From NCBI RefSeq assembly GCF_000275845.1, contig NW_006766921.1:6752-70751 (forward strand): a DNA stretch of 64,000 bases. The letters run 5' to 3'. The position numbers were made by a program, and so were the translations under genes. This DNA is from Dichomitus squalens LYAD-421 SS1. Lineage: Eukaryota > Basidiomycota > Agaricomycetes > Polyporales > Polyporaceae. Below are positions 57,541 through 64,000 of the stretch, piece by piece (positions within the stretch are counted from its first letter, which is position 1; each line of letters begins with the position of its first letter). Under the pieces are notes generated by a model. It saw only the letters and a list, made by a program, of their open reading frames with translations, was not told the DNA's origin and did no database searches.

Positions 57541-58989
57541 CTAAACCATATCATCGAGAGCTCCGTGCTGCGCAACAGCGACAAGAGCGGGCTGGTGGTT
57601 CGCCGCGGTGTTGATCGACGCAAGGCGGTACGTGCCCTTCGGCAGACCGCCCGCAACGACCGTGGACAGAACGCCATTCTCCGCCGGGTCGTTCAGGCCC
57701 TTGAAGAACACGAACTTGGTCGGGTCCGTGACCTGCGTCGTGTCCAGCGCGGCGAGCTGCTCGATGACGACGTGCGAGTGGCCCTTGATGTCGCCCTGCG
57801 CGTTCACCTGCTGCGGCGCGGCGAAGTAGTTGTCGTTCGCGTTCACGAAGTTGCCCGTCGCTAGGTGGCTGACCGCCATCTGGATCGTGAAGTTCTGGCC
57901 CGCGGCCACCTTGCCGTTGTTCTTCGGGAACACGAACTTGGACGCGGGCATGTTCGTCGCCGCCGCGATGACGCCCATCGGCGCGGGGTTGCACGAGCCC
58001 GTCTTGATCTGCTGCCCGTTCGTGAGCGGCAGGTCCGGCACCGTCGCGCAGAAGTTGATGAAGTTGTTCGAGGACGTGAGAGACGGGACTTGGCCCGCCT
58101 CCGGCTGCGCCTGGCCGTCTTGCGCGAAGCCCTTCGCGATCACGGAGTCGAGGAGAGTCAGCGAGGTCTGCGGGTCGTTGCCGTTGTTGCCCGACGCGGT
58201 GTTGCTGCCTCCCTTCGCGGTAGCCTGTGCAGCAAAGCGTCGGTAAGTTGATCAGTAAGACTATGGTTCTGTCAGACATACAGAGGCAGCGGCAGCGGCA
58301 GCGGACGTCTTGGTAGCAGCGGTCGACTTGGTCGCGCTGGCCTTGGCGGAGGACGCATTGGTCTGTGCGTCACTCTTCGCACCTGTGGCAGCGATGCGCG
58401 CGTCACGGTCAGCGGCAGTCGTGCAGGTGATACTCGTTCCGGGGGAGTTAACGAGGGGAAGAGCGGCGCATCTGAAGTATCGTGCGGCCACAATCAGCTG
58501 GAGGCGCCCGAGAGTAAAAATTTGCGTTGTACGCACATGAGGCCGCCACCGCACTGCTGGAGAACAAACTTGCCGTTGACGCATTGTGCGAATTTGCTGT
58601 CCACACACGCGTCCTCGCCAGACTGGCACGCGGAATTCGCGTCCAGAGCCGCGAACTTGTTGCTAAAAGCCAAAATGGCGAAACGAACATGGGCGTCAGT
58701 AAAGGCTATTCTTGGAACAAAGACGAAGCTGGAATGGATGCACAAAAACCACGCCGCCGTCAAAGCAGAGACCACAACGCATGACGGTGGCGTCATTGCC
58801 TTGTCAATGGAGACAAGGACGCATGGAACGGTACGACAAAAGATTGACTACAATAACTCGCACTTACTTGAGCGCGATCGCATCCTGGCCATTCTGCAGC
58901 GTGAACGAGGCGCGGCGGCTGAGGGGCTGTGGGCGTCCAGCAGCGGCGACGAGAAATAGGGAGAGCGCGACGAAGAGGGAGTACTGCAT
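57541..58989 (-). CDS. Secreted protein with a CBM19-like Cys-rich module
   Basis: Starts at ATG 58989 with a clear signal peptide (MQYSLFVALSLFLVAAAG). After an intron comes a Cys-rich module, ACQSGEDACVDSKFAQCVNG then KFVLQQCGGGL, followed after another intron by CAALPLVNSPGTSITCTTAA. The six-Cys spacing resembles family 19 carbohydrate-binding modules that bind chitin. An Ala/Ser/Thr/Lys-rich linker (about 35 residues) leads to a C-terminal domain of about 200 residues (SLTLLDSVIAKGFAQDGQ, FCATVPDLPLTNGQQIKTGS, FVFFKGLNDPAENGVLSTVV). This architecture is common in Polyporales, where some members are named macrophage-activating glycoproteins. It is probably a cell-wall or extracellular protein. 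No catalytic motif was seen. Confidence 0.78.
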
Positions 58990-61044
58990 GGTGCTGATTT
59001 CTTGGTGCTATCGGTCGTGTAAAAAGCTCAAACAAAATTATACAGCCGGCGATCTACGCAGTGCGAGGAGCGTGAGGGAGTGTGGGTTGACACCGGGTCG
59101 CTATGCAGAACCAAGTCGACAGACTCTGTCGGAGAGACGATCCCAGATCGCAACGAGGGAGAAAGAGACGAGACCGAGAGAGGAGAGGAGTGAGGATGGA
59201 GTATGAGACCCATTAGGGATTCATCCTTTATACAAGCTAGATGTGCCGCTCGAACCACAACACAAGCAACGGCCATACCGCTTTGGCAATGGCACAGCGG
59301 CATCCCAAAAGGCTCAACAATGACTATGCGTCCAATCATACGCGCCGGACGCTGCCCATCGGATCCGTCGCGCGGGACACAAACAGTCAGGTTGTGGATG
59401 TTGCGACACATGGCGCGTGGCGACACATTAATGGCGCGTCCCACGGGCGCACGGTCCATGGAAAGAAGACTCCCTTCAAGAGCTTCCCAAGATGGTTCTC
59501 GGTCGCCGCCGTGCAGTAATTCTTCACGGCATCGCGGCCAAACGGCATGCTGCATACATGGAATACCTTTTGCCTGCAGAGCGCTCCGACAGCTGCCAGA
59601 GTGTCGAACTGCAGGCCTCGAGAATCCTGTGTCGAACGCGCACCCGTGATGCGCTGTGTTGCCCATCAAGCATACCTATTATTAACCAGAGAACAGATTC
59701 GGGGACTGATGCGTAACAACCTTACTGCACTGGTGAATTGAGGATGATCATAGCGCGGACGGCCGTGTCAGATGCCATATGAGAGGCTCGGATAGACGCC
59801 TCTGAATGCTGGGTTTTCGGCAACATTCTTGCTTCGAGCTGTTCTTCGGTACCATCTGCAGCATGATCGTCACATAGCTGTGAAGAGTGCCCCTGACATA
59901 GGCTTCAGTGACAGTATGGACGGACGGAAACACCTCGACATTCGTACGTTACTTCAGGGTCATCCCAGTGCGCCCCGCTTGTGCAAGACCCTGGCTCTTG
60001 GAGGTTTGAGCGGGCGGTGATGTGATAGGAAGTAAGGCGAGTGCCCAATAGGTGGCTTCACTGGTAAACGCACGGCTGTATACCGCGGCAAGCCTGCAAA
60101 AATTCGTCGACAGGCTCAGGACGCAGAACGTAGACCGACTTACGGTGGATGCATGCGCACCTCCGGCTGAGACGCTGCTGGGACGCTGCTTTAATTGTCT
60201 GCCACCGGCAGCACGTTGCCATAGCAAGAGTCAAACCGGGACCCAGAGCGAGTGTTCAATCACCTCAACAAGCCTGGTCATGCAGCACTCGTGGCGAACG
60301 AAAAGCGACAGTAGGGGTGCTCGATTTGTGCCCGCCGCTCATCCCGCCGCGCACTTGAGGACCAGCCGGGTAGTGCCCGTAGCGGTATCTAGTGAAATAC
60401 GCTTGAGATGAGTCTTCGAGTCGTCCTTGGGCTCCAAGGTGGCTGCCATAGCTTTGGGAGGTCGCGAGATGGCGGCGGGCGAGGGCCTATCTGTGAGATG
60501 GCAGTCGAAGGAGACAAGAGGGTGGACCTGGGCAAGGGTGCGCTCGCCGCTCTTATCGGATCAATTTTGAATATCGAATGCCAGGCGTGAGTCGAAAGTC
60601 TGTGCCGGCGACGCGAGCACGTGCGTCGCGACGGGAGACGTTGACACGTCTTCTCTCCATACTACTGCGCTGACGCCTGTAGGACTACCCGATCAACATA
60701 TCGTAGGGTGGACTTGACATCCTATCAGTCCCTTCAATATAAAGGTACGAACAATCTATCCTGGGTCTCGGCGACTATGTCTGAGTGTTACTACGTACCC
60801 ACTGTGCGGATCCTCCATAGATGCACAGAGCGATCGTTGGCCACAGGTTTGTCCTTGTTCTGGATCACATGTCATCTCCCTCATCGCGAACACGGTTCTT
60901 GCAGACGTCGTAGCCTTTCTAGCAAGTCGAGCCCGTCTCTGTCTATAGATTCACGTGGGATGAGGTGCACCTGCCACACCTCGGCTCTCCAAGACACAGG
61001 AGGGAAACGATCGCAGGCAGACCTTGTAAACCCCCTGTGTGCCG

Positions 61045-61191
61045 GACTAGACTCAACTTCACGAGGCTGACAAGTCGACATTCGTGCATAGTAGCCCGCC
61101 AGCGCAACTGCTAGCCGCGGGCATACTCCGTCAGCCTATCCCCCGAACAACACACACAAACGTCGACTAGAATCATCTTCACGCGGCTGAC
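61045..61191 (+). repeat. Imperfect 27-nt direct repeat, 120 bp apart
   Basis: GACTAGAcTCAaCTTCACGaGG plus CTGAC at 61045 recurs at 61165 with three mismatches (shown in lower case). Nearby words CGTCAGCC and GTCAGCC repeat the CTGAC core. No element could be assigned. Confidence 0.5.
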
Positions 61192-62548
61192 GACCCAAAC
61201 TCCGTGAAGGTCAGCCCGGCATCACATCCGTCAGCCAGCCCTGCCAATGGTTTCAGAACCCGCACAGCACCGCAACTCCTCCTCCACCCCCAACCGCCAT
61301 CTTCTCCGCACCTCCGTGGGTTATCCTCATCATCTCGACTTCGTATGCGGGTTGGGATGTCCCCCCTCTATCCTCATCCACGCAAACGTTGGGCCTCATC
61401 CCTGCTACTACTACTCCGTCTATCGGCAAGGATTAGTGTCCAGTCATTAGGTCACTCCTGCCTCACACCCGAGTCGAGAATGTCGCCGCATCCGGGCATT
61501 TTAACTGCCGAAATCTCTCATGAGTGACGGCAAAGGATGTTCACTCGGTGAGCATGGGTTCATATCCTTGTCCTTTTGCCTCGACCTGATTCCCTTGACG
61601 GTTCAAAGGCTGTTTTCTCAGTCGCCCGTCACTCGCGGGAAATATTGCAGTCACCGACCAAATCGTTCTCCATGGTCCCTGGCGTATCTCCTCTAGCACT
61701 TCCGGTGCCACGGAGTCTTGGGGTTGTATGTCAGGTGGGGCTGACGGACTTGGGCGGTGGCTCCCCCTTGTCTCATCTGCCCCTTCGGCCTACGGAGACG
61801 ATGGCGGCTGCTTCTTCTCTCCCCCGAAACACTCCGTGAGCTGATGATTCGCACACCTGTGAGAAGTAATATCTGAGGCTCCATTGTACAGTTGCTTGGA
61901 CAATTCCTCTCCGCTGGGAGGGCATCATGGTCGCACCGATGGTCGTGGACGCTCCCCGATCCCATCCTCAGAGGACCTCCCATCCTTCTGCAGTCACTAC
62001 GCCAAGCATCCTGTTGGAAACTCGCGACAGAGAGATGGGGAGATGCGCCAAACGAGATGTCCAGACGCATGGGATATGTTGTTGTACTATTGTACCCGAA
62101 TATACAAAGAACTTCACTGGATGGTCGCAATGCGAGTTATGTGTGAATGATGTTTGTCTGCAAGTTCAACAACCATCCACACTCCTCTCGACGAGCGAAT
62201 GCAGCGGTAAGCCTCCCGACAGTCTGGTCCCAGACACCGGCAATCGTCACGCCTAACACTGGTTTGTGAGCCTGCAAGGGTGACAATCGAGAGGTTCATC
62301 AGTCTAGACCAGCCGCGGCCGGGAAACAATTCCAGGTGTGGCACATTCAACCAACCTACCTCACCTGCCTGTTGTTGGAGGGTGCGATCACAAGAAACAC
62401 AACCACATCACCTTCCGGTGAAGGCATAATGCACGCGACTAACCCAGCCCCCCGTGAAGGAACGCCCGGCAGCTCAGTCTGCCGGTGATCGAATGGTGGT
62501 TGACATTCGTCCTGAACCGAGCAGCGGTTCGCCAGCCACCGTGCGCAA

Positions 62549-62720
62549 AGGTATAAAGGGTAGTGCAGGACGGCCATCACTCCTCATCACGAACCACCAC
62601 CATCGAGCCTCCCCACAAAGCATACCATCAATCCGGCATCGATCACCAGCAGTCATATATGAACGCAGCATATCTCTTCTTCTGCCTAGCAATCTCTCAC
62701 TCTCAGCAACATCCACCATA
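62549..62720 (+). promoter_or_regulatory. TATA-like promoter before a short hydrophobic ORF
   Basis: GGTATAAAGGG at about 62549-62559 is followed about 100 bp later by an ATG opening MNAAYLFFCLAISHSQQHPP, which resembles a signal peptide and then stops. If a donor lies near the end of this ORF, it could be the first exon of a secreted protein. No second exon was identified. Confidence 0.25.
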
Positions 62721-63349
62721 GTCTCCGATGCCTCTGTTCCTGTTTCATCCAACTCGTCCTCCCGACTCATCATCGAACCGGGGACGGGGCATTCGTGCCC
62801 GGCGGTCCCCGCCCGCCTTCGAACTCGCTTTCACCTCCTTAATTACGATAACCTGCTCCGGAATATTCGCCGCCGACTCCTGGTCAGCTAGAACGGATCA
62901 CCTCGCCTACATGCCCTCGAGATGTTGACCTTCCTGGGGGAGGGACATCAAGGTGAGTCCTGAACTGCCTCGCCTTCGGTCGTATCAGGCTAGTGAGCTG
63001 ACCGCAGCTGCAGAGGGCCAATTCGGCAACAAAACGGCACGTACGACGCCATATATGCACGTCCTCAGCAAATTGCAAGGACGGCATGAAGACGCGTCCA
63101 TGGCGTTCTCGAGCAACAGTGTTCATCCCTCCGGGCATGGAGCCCAGATGCCGCGAGACGTCGCGGCAGCGCCTAGAGGGATGCATTCGGTGAGCGCCCT
63201 CATCGCTATCCCGTTCCAGCGACTTCGATGGCTGACGCTAGCTCTCAGCTCGTGGTCGCTTTGCGCAGTACGCTAGCCGTGGCGCCGCTCGCCAGTCCCA
63301 TTGATTTGGAGTCTGGTACCGAGGTTATGTCCGAGTCGTGCGCACATTT

Positions 63350-63393
63350 CCAACCAGCCCTCAGGCCTTCGGCCGGGGCCGAGGGCTGGTTGG
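63350..63393. repeat. Perfect 13-bp inverted repeat (hairpin)
   Basis: CCAACCAGCCCTC (63350-63362) and its exact complement GAGGGCTGGTTGG (63381-63393) are separated by 18 nt that contain two further GGCC words. The stem is GC-rich and strong. Function unknown. Confidence 0.75.
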
Positions 63394-63870
63394 GGATTGT
63401 AGCAGGGCTGGACGGGTCGAGGCGGTGATGTACGCCAGGTTGTTTGTGGAGGTGTCTACGAGGCCGATGTCAGTCGGGATAGCAGAAAAGAGAAAAGCCC
63501 GAGTCCACTGTGTTCCTGCCTTACAGTACAAAAAAAGTGAATCACAAGGAAACTATTGGACTCGTATCGTTTAGACTGAGCTTTTGAGGACAAGACAAAC
63601 GACCAATCACATGTTCAAGTATAACTGCTGGCACCGAGCCCAGATTCTTGGATCTCAACTACGATAACGGCATAGACACCACGAATTGCACAGTGTGCTG
63701 TAAGTTCTCGGACTGAGTAAAGTCTCTTCAGAATTGAGCGACTGGACTCACACTCGATCGAATATCGTTCGATTCCACCGAGAGGATACGTTTAAAATTC
63801 TGTCTTATATGTGAACGAACACGGGGTCAGCGCGGCGCCGGAAGGATAGAGAGGTATGTTCTCTAGTCCT

Positions 63871-64000
63871 GTCGAGGCTATTGATGTGACAGATCTCGCA
63901 CTCGGCAGCCGCCCCGCTACCATGCGATGCAGACACGACAGCCCCAAGGCGTCGTAGTCCAAACCACGAACGCACCTTGCCCCTCTGGACCTCATACGCA
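63871..64000 (-). pseudogene. Second copy of the beta-carbonic-anhydrase 3' fragment (runs off the window)
   Basis: Nearly identical to 2148-2277. In the minus-strand frame it reads YEVQRGKVRSWF and GAVVSASHGSGAAAECEI, with a stop beyond. The homology is cut by the window edge, so whether the rest is intact cannot be judged; this copy has kept CpGs that the left copy has lost. Confidence 0.7.

Larger units (their letters stand above)
58990..63870. other. Gene-poor region (about 4.9 kb)
   Basis: No frame in this region shows a recognised domain or a convincing splice chain. Features worth noting are a 27-nt imperfect direct repeat (61045-61071 and 61165-61191), a TATA-like word with a short hydrophobic ORF (62551-62720) and a perfect hairpin (63350-63393). 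The region may be decayed transposon sequence, the upstream region of a gene beyond the window, or both. Confidence 0.4.

Noticed and set aside
62728..62928. 66-residue ORF ending in Cys, considered as a mating pheromone precursor
   Set aside because: The end is PSRC rather than a CaaX box, and no pheromone receptor or homeodomain gene lies nearby.
1..64000. CRISPR array, operon structure, rRNA genes
   Set aside because: No regularly spaced repeats, no Shine-Dalgarno organisation and no rRNA-like sequence. All genes are intron-rich and eukaryotic.

Overview
The window is nuclear DNA from a filamentous basidiomycete, most likely an Agaricomycete and probably a polypore. It is gene-dense on both strands, with many short introns of about 48-65 nt, GC-rich exons and typical basidiomycete families (F-box, HET, DUF7702, CBM19-like secreted protein, alpha-kinase-type N-terminal modules). 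The decisive marker is a dynein heavy chain gene that starts at the linker and has no N-terminal tail, which is the split dynein arrangement known from Agaricomycetes. Species was not determined.

Layout. (1) 1-8.6 kb is a degenerate, repeat-rich flank. It holds the N-terminal part of an alpha-kinase-family gene without its kinase domain, a beta-carbonic-anhydrase pseudogene, and a 4.6 kb segment bounded by inverted Tc1/mariner-like ends that encloses broken copies of a proteasome Rpn6 gene and a cytochrome P450. (2) 8.7-25 kb is ordinary genic DNA: F-box protein, single-pass membrane protein, Las1, a small unknown gene, a DUF7702 seven-helix protein, dienelactone hydrolase, a second F-box protein, an unknown tail-anchored-like protein and an ammonium transporter. 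(3) 25-41 kb holds two unknown low-complexity proteins, mitochondrial ribosomal protein mL43, a HET-domain protein, and a TPR gene followed by a decayed tandem copy. (4) 41-59 kb is a compact housekeeping cluster: Mgr2/Romo1, Pex10, SmE, the dynein motor-half gene dhc2 (11.3 kb), homoserine kinase and a secreted CBM19-like protein. (5) 59-64 kb has no recognisable gene and ends with a second copy of the carbonic-anhydrase fragment seen near the left end.

Shared biology. Mgr2/Pex10 and SmE/dhc2 are two head-to-head pairs with intergenic spans of about 200 bp, so each pair probably shares a bidirectional promoter. Dhc2 must pair with a tail protein encoded elsewhere (Dhc1 in Schizophyllum). Ammonium transport and homoserine kinase belong to nitrogen and amino-acid metabolism. 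Exon boundaries were worked out by hand from reading frames and GT/GC-AG signals. Where exact exon coordinates are given, the spliced lengths add up to whole codons.
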